DNA of 64,000 nt. Origin: Gracilaria vermiculophylla (Eukaryota; Rhodophyta; Florideophyceae; Gracilariales; Gracilariaceae). Both the position numbers and the translations under genes were made by a program. Below the pieces are notes generated by a model. That model did not search any database. It was given only the letters and a program-made list of their open reading frames with translations, and was not told the DNA's origin. Numbering within the stretch: position 1 is the stretch's first letter; each line of letters starts with the position of its first letter. Below, one piece after another: positions 20,162 to 28,418 of the stretch. The stretch spans positions 157,107 to 221,106 of the forward strand of contig JAHNZQ020000181.1 of NCBI GenBank assembly GCA_019155205.2. Reading direction: 5' to 3'.

Positions 20162-20233
20162 TCCCCTATGGTCTAGTGGTTAGGATTTCTGACTCTCACT
20201 CAGGAGGCCGGGGTTCAATTCCCCGTGGGGGAA
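20162..20233 (+). tRNA. tRNA-Glu (anticodon CTC)
   Basis: 72 nt cloverleaf: acceptor TCCCCTA pairs with TGGGGGA plus discriminator A; anticodon loop CTCTCAC gives CTC at 20195-20197; T-arm is CGGGG-TTCAATT-CCCCG. The A box (TGGTCTAGTGG) and B box (GGGTTCAATTCC) are intact. There is no intron. It stands alone between the divergent starts and ends of TRAPPC8 and PRK. Confidence 0.96.
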
Positions 20234-20259
20234 CGCCATGTGCGTTCTTCGCGCAGAGC

Positions 20260-20264
20260 TTTTT
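20260..20264 (+). terminator. Pol III terminator of tRNA-Glu(CTC)
   Basis: TTTTT 27 nt after the mature 3' end; a second T4 follows at 20,268. Confidence 0.6.
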
Positions 20265-20533
20265 ATCTTTTGGCACGAGCAGAAGAGAGGCGCATGACGC
20301 CATCTCGCTTCATTTTGAAAAAGTGGATCGGGGCTAACAATGCGCTAGCTAAGTAAAAAGTTCTTTAAACGAGCCACAAACCACCGCAATTTTACCAAAA
20401 ATAAATCAGAGCGACAGCGAAACAGACTATTGCCGTACAAACCGGTTCGCGCCGCGAGGCAACACGGTCACCTTCAGCAGCGTCTCAAAAAGAATAGAAA
20501 ACCACCGGATTAACATACCAAGCAAAAAAGAGC

Positions 20534-21823
20534 TCAGCTGGAAATAGCCACCCTTCGACCAGTGATCTTCTCGTAGACGTTGCGCATCATCATCGCCATG
20601 AGAACCTGCACCAACCCCGTACCGTTGGTCGACCCTGGCGCGTTTGGGTTCCTCAGCAAAGACTGCGTGATTTCGCCAAAGAACTTGGTGCCAGCCCGCT
20701 CGATGTGTGTTTCAACGTACACCATTTCGTCAAGCTTCTCAAAGCCCCCGTCAACCTCAAACACCGACACTGGCTTGTCAAAGTAAGAATCTGGTCCGTA
20801 ATGGAACTTAATACCCGGGTACGAGCACGTGAGCTTTCGGCCGCACGGAATCCAGTCAATGGTGGAGCCCTCGTCGTACAGATACACCGGGTCCAGCAGT
20901 TTGCACGTTTCATCTTGCAGCAGCCGAACTCGCAACACCTTTCTCTCAGTGTCATCCGGGATCAGTTGTGTGGGCAAGATCTCCATGACCACATCGCAGT
21001 TCTTCTTTTGAGGGTCCACAAAGCGTTCAAAGTCCGGCTTTCGCGACTCAATACTGGCCAGGATGTTCTCCAAGGAATGGCCGCGTTCGGCCATGTCTCT
21101 CTGAATCTTCCACGCAATCTTCACTTCGTCGGCCAAATCCAGGTATACGCTGAAGTCCAGGAGTTCTCTCACCCGTTCGTCGTACATGGGATGCAGCCCC
21201 TCGATGACGATCACGTGGTTCGGTTCGATGAGCTCCGGCGGATCAATCTCGCCCGTTTCGTGGTTGTAAATCGGCTTCATGATGCTCTTGCCTTCCTTGA
21301 GCGCGGCTATCTGGCTAGCCATCAGATCAAAGTTGTTGGCGCGTTCGTCCAAGGCAGTGACCCTTGCCTCCCTCCGCCCCTTTCTGTCGTGCGTATGGTA
21401 GTCATCCAGGCAAATGACGGAAATGAAGTCGCCCACCGGCGTGTGCGCCTTGCTGACCTTGGTGCCGAAAATGCTGGTGACCCTCCGCAGGAAGGTGGAC
21501 TTGCCGCAGCCCGAGTCGGCCGCCACGCCAATGATGACGGGGCGCGAGATGCCCTTGCGCTCCATGGCGTGCGACACGTTGGCGGCAATCTTGGCGTCGG
21601 CGTGGTGGTGGGAGCGCTCCGCGCCCGGCGCCTTGACCCAGTTGTCGGTGGTGACAGCGGCGGCGCGCGGCGCGGCGGCGCGCACGGGCACGCGGCGCTC
21701 GCATCGCGCGCGCTGCACGGCCGGGACGGCGCCGAAGAAGGCGCGCCTCGAGGTGACAGCGGCGGAGGGGCGCGCGCGGCCGGAGGCGGCGAGCGCGGCG
21801 GCGGGGATGAAGGCGGGCGCCAT
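20534..21823 (-). CDS. prk: Phosphoribulokinase (plastid, Calvin cycle)
   Basis: 429 residues. Phosphorylates ribulose 5-phosphate to ribulose 1,5-bisphosphate in the plastid stroma. P-loop GVAADSGCGKST (99-110) and VICLDDYHTHDRKGR (136-150), then the highly conserved VIEGLHPMYDERVRELLDFSVYLD and WKIQRDMAERGHS. The four regulatory cysteines known from plant PRK are all present: Cys106 in the P-loop, Cys138, and the C-terminal pair Cys327/Cys333 (WIPCGRKLTCSYPG), so thioredoxin and CP12 control is plausible. Residues 1 to ~55 are Ala/Arg-rich with few acids and contain SRRAFFGAVPAV, a transit-peptide-like segment with the N-terminal Phe motif typical of red-algal plastid targeting. I chose the ATG at 21823; the frame is open to 22120 but that part is Arg/Pro shadow sequence. 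The loop between the first two cysteines is shorter than in plants. Confidence 0.97.
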   Translation of the reverse strand: MAPAFIPAAALAASGRARPSAAVTSRRAFFGAVPAVQRARCERRVPVRAAAPRAAAVTTDNWVKAPGAERSHHHADAKIAANVSHAMERKGISRPVIIGVAADSGCGKSTFLRRVTSIFGTKVSKAHTPVGDFISVICLDDYHTHDRKGRREARVTALDERANNFDLMASQIAALKEGKSIMKPIYNHETGEIDPPELIEPNHVIVIEGLHPMYDERVRELLDFSVYLDLADEVKIAWKIQRDMAERGHSLENILASIESRKPDFERFVDPQKKNCDVVMEILPTQLIPDDTERKVLRVRLLQDETCKLLDPVYLYDEGSTIDWIPCGRKLTCSYPGIKFHYGPDSYFDKPVSVFEVDGGFEKLDEMVYVETHIERAGTKFFGEITQSLLRNPNAPGSTNGTGLVQVLMAMMMRNVYEKITGRRVAISS

Positions 21824-22143
21824 GGCGGACTGGGCGGCGGGGCGGGCTCGGGCGGTCGCGGCGGGCGGGCAGCGGCGCGGCGGGGCGGGCAGCGGCGCGG
21901 CGGGGCGGGACGGACGTGGCGCGCGGAAGCTCAAGGGTGCAAGGGCAATGTGGCGAGAGACGGACGACGAGCGGCGAGCTGCGCGGGGGGTGCGCGCGCG
22001 GCGCGTTATGTGTGTTGACGGATGTGTCGCGCGTGAATCGTCTGGACAGCATCGCGCGCGCGCAGACTGCGCACAGCCACTCGTGCGTGCGCCGTGCCTC
22101 CCTCTCTTCGCACAGATCACGTCACGGGCGCGGTATCAAATCA

Positions 22144-22182
22144 CACGTGGCCCCGCGTGCACGTGGGCGCCGCCGCACGTGG
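22144..22182. promoter_or_regulatory. Three CACGTGG (G-box-like) sites upstream of PRK
   Basis: CACGTGG at 22144, 22160 and 22176, exactly 16 bp apart, 320-360 bp before the PRK start. CACGTG is the G-box bound by bZIP and bHLH factors in plants, often in light-regulated genes. The role here is inference. Confidence 0.5.
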
Positions 22183-22220
22183 CCACGTTTCATAGCAGGG
22201 CGCACATTTGTGTATGCGTG

Positions 22221-22397
22221 GAAAGGTGGTCGCGTGCGCACGGGGTCACGTGCGCACGGGGTCGCGTGGAGACGTGGTCGCGTGAAAAGGTGGTCACGTG
22301 AAAAGGTGGTCGCGTGACAACGTGGTCGCGTGACAACGTGGTCGCGTGCACACGGGGTCGCGTGGAGACGTGGTCTATTGCGACGCGTGGTCGCGTG
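22221..22397. repeat. 16-bp tandem array, 11 units, between PRK and histone H1
   Basis: Units of four variable bases (NNNA) plus SGKGGTCRCGTG. The core is GGTCGCGTG in most units and GGTCACGTG (containing the G-box) in units 2 and 5. Unit starts follow a strict 16-bp step from 22221 to 22365; the tenth unit is degenerate (GGTCTATTG) and an eleventh copy at 22381 is 17 bp. A 16-bp step would break any reading frame, so it is not coding. The same 16-bp spacing continues the CACGTGG sites at 22144-22182. Confidence 0.9.
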
Positions 22398-23187
22398 TAC
22401 GCGACAGCCCGAGGGGGAGCGCATGATGGGCGGCGCAATGCTGGCGCGGGAGGAGGCGCGCGCTAGACTGCGGGCGAGACGGTAGGCGGCTGCGCAGTGG
22501 GGGAGAGTCGCGCGAGGAGGGGGGCGGGCAGAGGGCACAGGGGGGGAGGGTCGGGGGCGGGAGCGGCGCAGCAGGCGAGCGCGCGCCAGCGGCGTCGGGT
22601 GCGAGCCGTGCGGGTGGCGCGGCGGCGGCGAGGCGCCGTTTTGGCGCCAAGCGTGAGAGGACGCGCTCGCGCCACAGCGACCGCAAGCACACGCGGTGGC
22701 GCCAACACCGAAACGCACGGCGGGTGGTGCGGCGCGCCGCCGCACGCGCGGCGTGGCGCGCGGCGCGCGGCGCGGCGCGAATACAAAACGCGCACAAAAA
22801 ACGCGCGCGTTTTCAAAGCGGCGCGGCCGCTGTTCGCTCGCTGTGACCGCGCGCAAAAGCGAAAAAAAAAAAAGGCCGAAAAATAAATAAACAAATAAAG
22901 CAAAAAATGCGCCGCGTGGGCGCAAAACGCGCCGGCGCGCGCGGAAACGCGCGCGCTTGTCGCGCTTGCAAATAAAAAGCGTGTGCACATTATTTCGACG
23001 CGCCGCGCTTTGCGCCGTCTCATCACTCGTTCTCAAGCGAGTAGCGCGCTTCCGTTCCCCGACAGCGCTCTCATTGTGTAGAATTTGTCGCGCGCGAGCG
23101 TTTCGCCTTCTTTTCCCGCGCCACCAACTCCGCCATCCGCCTGCACCCCCGTCGCCGCGCGCCGAAAACCACCGACCACCGCCAACC
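22398..23187. other. Promoter/leader region of histone H1
   Basis: No gene recognised. It is GC-rich to 22,840, then has an A-rich stretch (GAAAAAAAAAAAAGGCC near 22,860; AATAAATAAACAAATAAAGC near 22,880) and a TATA-like AAATAAAAAGC near 22,970, about 215 bp before the H1 ATG. Confidence 0.45.
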
Positions 23188-23870
23188 ATGCCGGCTGCCA
23201 AGAAGGCTGTGGCTGTCAAGCCCACGTACAAGGTCATGGTTACCGAGAGTATCAAGGAGCTCGGAGACCGCACAGGTTCTTCGGTGCAGGCCATCAGCAA
23301 GCAGCTGAGGTCAAAATACAACATCGATATCAACAAGCCCGCCCTCATCAAAGCCATCAAGAAGGGCGTGGAGGCGGGCGACCTGGTTCAGATAAAGGCC
23401 AGTTACAAGCTGGCCAAGAAGGGCCCCACCGTCACCAAGAAGAAGGCCACCGCCGTGGTCGTCAAGCCCAAGCCCACTGTCAAGGCCCCTGCCACTGCCA
23501 CCACAACCGTTAAGAAAAAGGTACGTTTGTTGGCTGAGTTGAACCGCTCTCTCGAACCTCCACCCCTCGTTTCCCCTTGCACCACCTCACACTCCAACTT
23601 TTCCGTCTAACTCTTGTGTGTGTGCGTTTTTTTTTTTTTCTGCATTTTTTTTTTCATTTTTTTTTTTGATTGGAATATGTACAGACTACAACAGCAGCCG
23701 CAAAGAAGGCGCTCAAGCCGAAGAAGTCGCTGTCCAAGACTCGCAACGCACGCAGTGTGAGCACAAGCGTAACTACGGTGAAAAAGAGGATGACCAAGAG
23801 GAGCGTGGCGGCCAGGAAGGACGCGACAAAGATGGCGGCGCTCAGCAAGAAAAGAACAGTCAAAAAGTGA
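23188..23870 (+). CDS. Linker histone H1 (two exons)
   Basis: Exons 23188-23520 and 23685-23870 join in phase 0 to 172 residues. The winged-helix globular domain spans about 12-78 (TYKVMVTESIKELGDRTGSS; INKPALIKAIKKGVEAGDLVQ; YKLAKKG), in the family order with the short N-terminal tail MPAAKKAVAVKP. The rest is a Lys/Ala/Thr/Pro tail that continues seamlessly across the splice (TTVKKK joined to TTTAAAKKALKPKKSL) and ends KKRTVKK. Reading through the donor instead gives an un-histone-like RSLEPPPLV... sequence, which supports splicing. H1 compacts nucleosomal DNA between core particles. The gene is divergent from PRK across a 1.36-kb intergenic region. Confidence 0.93.
23521..23684 (+). other. 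Spliceosomal intron in histone H1 (164 nt)
   Basis: Donor AAG|GTACGT, acceptor ATGTACAG|ACT, and a strong pyrimidine tract of several T-runs from about 23,627 to 23,667. It is the only intron I can place with confidence in the window. Confidence 0.88.
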
Positions 23871-24317
23871 AGGGCGCGTGGCGCCCGTGGCAGCGCCCGG
23901 TTCGGAGGTGCTGGGGCGGGGGTGGGGCTGTGTTTTTGTCGTTTGCGTTGTTAGTGCTGCTGAGATTGCTTTCGTATGTGTTGTGTGCGATGCGTTCGTG
24001 TGAGTGTGCTATAAAGACCGTCGCTGTTGTTGCTGCCGCCCGTGTTTTTCAAAAAGCGCGCGCTTTTGAGCGCTGCCACCGGCGGTGCATCGCTTGCGGC
24101 GTGACCCGGACGAAGCCGGCAGTCACGCGCGGCGCCGAGCCGTGGCGCCAAAACGATGCCAATCCACTCAATCTCAACTCATCTGCAGGCGCACGCAGCT
24201 TTTCGGTCTTTGCTCCCAAAAAAGAAAAATCGCCCAAACACTAAACTTACAACGACTTAAAAAAAAAAAAACCTCAGCAACTCCAAATTATTAAATAAAA
24301 AGAAAACGAAATAACTA
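23871..24317. other. Intergenic region between convergent H1 and BFN genes
   Basis: 447 bp, with no gene recognised. It ends in an A-rich stretch (AAAAAAAAAAAA near 24,260, then ATTAAATAAAAAG) close to the BFN stop, consistent with 3' ends. Confidence 0.6.
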
Positions 24318-25292
24318 CTAGCCCTCCTCCGCGCCACCTCCGTCGAGCGCCTCCAGGTCGATGGCGCCCTTCTCCCACATGCGCAGCCGTGCCCTCCAAA
24401 CTGTGATGCGGTCCTGCAGGCACGCGGCGTCCAAAAATCGTTGCTCCGATACCGCCCTCTTCAACTCCTGCTGCAGAGTGTCGATGGGGCAGATCTCGTC
24501 GATGAGCGTCTTCAACGCCGCCGCCTCGCCGTAGCGCTCGGTGCGCACGGCCACGTCCAGCCTCATCTTCAGCGTCGCCAGCCGGATGTGCTCCGGCTTG
24601 TGGCGCAGCTCCTCCCGGATGGAACTGGTCGTCTTGAGCGCCTCTCCGTAGCTGACCTGCTCGCACACCCCGTGCAGCGCGTCGCGCTTGATGGCCTCCA
24701 CCTCCATGTTCCACTGCTTGAGCAGGTTGACGTTGAGAAACAGCGGCGCGTTGGAGCGCAGCGCCAGCGCAATGGCGTCGGACGGGCGGCAGTCCACGTT
24801 GAAGTCCTCGTGCTGTGCCATTTTCATCCACACCCTGGCGATGAAAACGTCGTCATGAATGTGAGTGATGGCGGCCTTGAGCACCATGACGCCGCTCACC
24901 TTGAGCACGTTCTTGAACAGGTCGTGTGTGGACGGCCGGTTGCAGCACGCGTTGTGGCGGAAGCTGGCGCGGATGGACTCGGCCTGCGACGTGGTGACAC
25001 ACATCTTGAACGCGTGCTTGCCGCCGCGCACGGGGCACAACGTGAGCAGGCAGCTGTCGTTGCGGGAGGGGCCGAACGACAGCACGCGCACCTCCTCGTA
25101 GTCGGAGTCGCTCTCGGGCGAGAAGCCGGACGAGTAGTCGGGCGCGTGCGACGCGTGCTGCGCCACGGGCGCGACGACGCGCGCGGGCGGCGCGCGCGGG
25201 CGCGCGGCGGCGGGCGACGGCGCGCGGACGGCGCGCGCGCGCGGTGGCGCCCACGGCGCCCTGGGCAGCGGCAGCGGCGCGCAGAACGCCAT
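24318..25292 (-). CDS. Plastid-type bifunctional-nuclease (BFN/DUF151) protein with tandem UVR motifs
   Basis: 324 residues. The BFN domain is at about 67-193: VRVLSFGPSRNDSCLLTLCP, IRASFRHNACCNRPSTHDLF, KAAITHIHDDVFIARVWM and the hallmark DCRPSDAIALALRSNAPLF. Two UVR-type helical hairpins follow at about 236-268 (LKMRLDVAVRTERYGEAAALKTLIDEI) and 272-300 (LQQELKRAVSEQRFLDAACLQDRI). The combination is found in plant and cyanobacterial BBD/BFN proteins, where nuclease and stress-signalling roles have been proposed. Residues 1 to ~50 are basic, Ala/Pro-rich and start MAFCAPLPLP with no acids, like a plastid transit peptide. I chose the ATG at 25292; an ATG upstream at 25403 would add 37 basic residues. 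Confidence 0.9.
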   Translation of the reverse strand: MAFCAPLPLPRAPWAPPRARAVRAPSPAAARPRAPPARVVAPVAQHASHAPDYSSGFSPESDSDYEEVRVLSFGPSRNDSCLLTLCPVRGGKHAFKMCVTTSQAESIRASFRHNACCNRPSTHDLFKNVLKVSGVMVLKAAITHIHDDVFIARVWMKMAQHEDFNVDCRPSDAIALALRSNAPLFLNVNLLKQWNMEVEAIKRDALHGVCEQVSYGEALKTTSSIREELRHKPEHIRLATLKMRLDVAVRTERYGEAAALKTLIDEICPIDTLQQELKRAVSEQRFLDAACLQDRITVWRARLRMWEKGAIDLEALDGGGAEEG

Positions 25293-26004
25293 GGCTCGGC
25301 AGCGACGGCGGCGGGCGGCAGTCGCGGCGGCGACGCGGGCGACCGGGCGGCAAAGCACCGCCGCCTCCACGGCCCGCTGCCGCCGTGCGGAGATATTCAG
25401 CACGCCACGACGCGTGCATCAATCACGCCGCGCCCATTCGCCGCGCTGCATTTCGCACAGATATTTTGCGGCGTGCCCGCGCGCGCGCCGTGCCGCCTCC
25501 ACGTCGCACCCGTGTGCACGCTGTTCGCGCTGTTGCAGTGGGCACGTCTCCACGTCTAGGGCCGTCGCAGCGTTGGCCCGCTGTTTTTGCCATGTGTGAG
25601 GCCGGTTCTTACCAAGCTTTGGTGGACGGTTGTCAACGCGTTGATGTCAAGTGGCAAAACATAATTGGCCAGCGGTTCGGCCTTTGATGTCATTGTGGTA
25701 CGTGTCCACGTTGCACAATATTAAGCTGCCTGTCCCGGCTCGCTGGTTGCTGTATACGCTGCGTGCTTGTGCGTGGTGGATGCACTGGCCGGCTGCGTTG
25801 CTGTACGTGTTGTACACGCTGGCTCACTGGCTAAATGGCTCGCTGTCCACGTTGGAGCTTGGTGTTGGCGCCGGTGCTGTGCGGCCAGCGCGTTCTCCGG
25901 GTGGGGGAAGGCGAGGCTGCCCGAGGTAGCGAAAGCCGCGCCAAGCGAAGCGGCGCGCTGACCGTCGCCGCCTCGACTTCGCCAGCCGCTCTTCCGTGCA
26001 CGCC
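25293..26004. other. Divergent promoter region between BFN and RS-protein genes
   Basis: 712 bp, no gene recognised. It is locally AT-richer at 25,560-25,780 and includes repeats of TGGCTCACTGGCTAAATGGCTCGCTG near 25,820 and GTCCACGTTG at 25,707 and 25,843. Confidence 0.55.
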
Positions 26005-27279
26005 ATGACTTCCTCTCCGTCGCGCTCGCCGCCGCCGCGCCGTCGCCGCCGCCGCCGCCGCCGCAGCCCGCTGCTGCAGCGCCGCCGCAAGCCCGCGTCG
26101 CGCCCGTCGTACGGCCCTGCGTGGTCACGCTCGCCCACCCCCTCGCGGCACCTGCGCTCCCCGCCGCGCTCGGCCAACTACTCGCGCACGCCCTCCCGCA
26201 CGCCCTCCCGCACCCCCTCGCGTTCGCGGTCGCGCTCGCCGTCCCGCTCGCGCATGCGCTCGCACTCGCGCAGCGCCTCGCCGCCGCGCGCGCGCCGGCG
26301 CTACTCCACGCGCTCGCGCTCCGCTAGCCGCTCGCCGCGCCCGTCGCGCCGCTCGCCCCTGGGCGCCGACAGGCGCTCGCGGCACTCACGCTACGCCTCT
26401 GCGCGCTATCGATCCCCGCCCCCGATCTACCGCTCCAGGAAGCGCTCGCGATCTTTCTCGCCGCTGTCGCGATCGCCGTCCCCGCGCAGGAGGAGGCGAT
26501 CGCCCTTGCCGCCCACCCACTACCTCTCCAGGGAGCGCCTTGCCAACCGCCGCTCCCGCTTCGGAGCAAACGGCTCCACCACGCGCCCCGGCTCCCCGCT
26601 CGCTTCGCCGCGCGTGCACGCGCTGTTCGAAGACGCCTTGAAACTTGTTTTGAAACGAAGACAGCCGCCGTTCAACATTTCGGTCATCTCCGACGCCATG
26701 AGTGAATTGTATCCGCCCTGGTCCATCAGGCGAACCCAGTTCAAGTCCTTTTCCGCGCTTTGCCACCACCACCAGCGCATGGGCGACCTTGAAGTTGTAC
26801 GCCGAAAGGAGAGCGTGCTTTGTGACTCGAGCAAGTTTCAACGCGCCCCCGTGTCAAGTCCCACGCCTTCAGAACCTTCCGATGAATCGCCTGAACATGT
26901 GAAAGAAGAACCAGCACAACCGCCCACCCCGCCGGTCGCCTCTCCCTCTCCTCCAAATGAACCACCGCAGTCCCCCGAAAAGCAACCCACCCCAATCGCC
27001 ATTGATGCAGAGCAAAAACCTGACCTCCCTGAGACCAAACAAGCCGATGAGCCAGAGGCCGCGCCAGAGGCCGCGCCAGAGGCCGCGCCAGAGGCCACGC
27101 CAGAGGCCGCGCCAGAGGCCGCGCCAGAGGCCACGCCAGAGGCCGCGCCAGAGGCCGCGCCAGAGGCCGCGCCAGAGGCCGCGCCAGAGGCCGCGCCCGT
27201 GACCGCGCCCGTGGCAGCGCCAGTGGCCGCGCCGGTGGCCGTGCCGGAACCAGCCTCGCAGAGTTCAGTGGAGAGTTGA
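26005..27279 (+). CDS. RS-rich nuclear protein with possible LOTUS/OST-HTH-like domain
   Basis: 424 residues from the ATG at 26005. Residues 1 to ~190 are an Arg/Ser domain (SPSRSP, SRTPSRTPSRTPSRSRSRSPS, RRRRRSP) as in splicing factors, expected to sit in nuclear speckles and be phosphorylated. Residues ~208-268 are the only globular part: FEDALKLVLKRRQPPFNIS, ISDAMSELYPPWSIRRTQFKSF, SALCHHHQRMGDLEVVRR. Its pattern (helix, a hydrophobic turn, a helix, then a lone F-K-S-F-S-x-L motif and a closing LEVV strand) resembles the LOTUS/OST-HTH winged helix that binds RNA; this is inference from pattern only. The C-terminus is Pro/Glu-rich and ends in PEAA repeats from a 12-bp minisatellite. There is no RRM. 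Exact role unknown. Confidence 0.75.
   Translation: MTSSPSRSPPPRRRRRRRRRSPLLQRRRKPASRPSYGPAWSRSPTPSRHLRSPPRSANYSRTPSRTPSRTPSRSRSRSPSRSRMRSHSRSASPPRARRRYSTRSRSASRSPRPSRRSPLGADRRSRHSRYASARYRSPPPIYRSRKRSRSFSPLSRSPSPRRRRRSPLPPTHYLSRERLANRRSRFGANGSTTRPGSPLASPRVHALFEDALKLVLKRRQPPFNISVISDAMSELYPPWSIRRTQFKSFSALCHHHQRMGDLEVVRRKESVLCDSSKFQRAPVSSPTPSEPSDESPEHVKEEPAQPPTPPVASPSPPNEPPQSPEKQPTPIAIDAEQKPDLPETKQADEPEAAPEAAPEAAPEATPEAAPEAAPEATPEAAPEAAPEAAPEAAPEAAPVTAPVAAPVAAPVAVPEPASQSSVES
27052..27200 (+). repeat. 12-bp coding minisatellite (PEAA repeat)
   Basis: About twelve copies of GCCAGAGGCCGC, with ACG/GCG variants that swap Thr and Ala. It lies in frame in the RS-protein C-terminus, so copy-number change would not shift the frame. 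Confidence 0.9.
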
Positions 27280-28418
27280 TTCTAGAATGTATATCCGTGT
27301 GACAAAGTTGGCATCGACATGTGCGTACTATCATGTTTCACGCCATCTTGTTCCACTTGTAAGCGTATTTTTTGTTTTCCTGCTGTTTTTTACGTCTTGC
27401 ACATGCTTGCCCGAATCGTATGCAAAAACATGCGCATCGTGGAGGAGCTACCTTGGTACAATGAAACAGTTTGGAATTTTCGTGTAACAAGCCGACGTCT
27501 GTGCTAATCGTGGTATCTGCCTCGTTCGTGCTGCAGGGAAAAGAAAGTCCGGGATACCGAGTCCTAGTTCCTGTCTTCTATGTTTTGCTTTTGTCGTGCG
27601 CGGTACTTGGGATTCTAATGTTATTGCGTGTTTCTGTTCTGTTTCTTTTTTTTTTTTTCTTGGTGCGGGGTCAATAGGGTTCTCGCTTCCAGGCGACCAA
27701 TCGCATCGTTTAGAAATAGCTTCACAACGAGCTGGCTCTTCAAATCTAGATTGTTGTCGATTGTGAATGTTTGGTCATCTTCGTCATCCGCTCTTGCCAT
27801 GCGCACGGAAATCCACAGTATTACTGTTTGGGAATGGGATGTTTGAACCAGGGAATGATGACGATTCAGTTGCATGGTGATACTAGCCATTCATCAACGG
27901 CTAGTGGCTGCGCCCCATGCCGTCTTCGATGCATAGTCCTAGAGTTTTGAAATCTCATACAGTGCAGAGCAGCACGTCAGTCACGCATCTTCTGCATCGC
28001 AGATACGTTATCTCAAGCAGATACACTTTTGCCGCATAGCGTAATTATGCACGAACAAAAGCGCGTTAGCACAAATGGATCTTTTGTATGTTTCTTGTCT
28101 GTTTTTTCTTTTTTGCAACCTGCATAGAACTAACTGTCGAATCTATGGTAAAAGAGTGTGTTATGTGCAGGTCTTGCGGCCGTTTACGTGTAGGTTGCGT
28201 TGCCGCCTGCCGTTTTGTTTGAAAATCGCAGCTCGGAGGCTTTTCCGTCGGTACCCTCTCCTCAGAGGGACTTGCTCTTGCGCACAGTGGAACATTGAGA
28301 CCCGAAGACGAGCGTGAGAAAGAAAAGTTGTTGCCAGTTATTTAACGATATACAAAAAGAACACAAGGCCGTGGTGGGAGAAATGGGGACACAAGCACCG
28401 CAGTGCGCCACGCCAACA
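27280..28418. other. Intergenic region, AT-richer, no confident gene
   Basis: 1.14 kb between the convergent RS-protein and LCB1 genes. It contains intron-like signals on the + strand (GTAAGCG at 27,359, acceptor-like TGCTGCAG at 27,531-27,538, a long T-tract ending CAATAG at 27,677) and an open minus-strand frame at 27,621-27,890 (89 codons, with the ordinary-looking segment ADDEDDQTFTIDNNLDLKSQLVVK). A 7-bp inverted repeat ACTAGCC/GGCTAGT lies at 27,882-27,905. A small spliced or non-coding gene is possible but not demonstrated. Confidence 0.4.

Noticed and set aside
22221..22397. CRISPR-like reading of the 16-bp array
   Set aside because: Spacers are only four bases and partly conserved; the unit is a simple tandem repeat.
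22122..23360. 412-codon minus-strand frame upstream of PRK
   Set aside because: It reads through the 16-bp repeat array and overlaps the start of histone H1; repeat-derived text such as RDHVVTRP is not protein-like.
27533..27570. GAAAGTCCGGGAT, similar to the conserved P4 region (CR-I) of RNase P RNA
   Set aside because: No matching CR-V segment at a sensible distance; a single short match is likely chance.
27853..27905. AATGATGA as a possible C box of a C/D snoRNA next to the ACTAGCC hairpin
   Set aside because: No CTGA D box follows within a normal snoRNA length.
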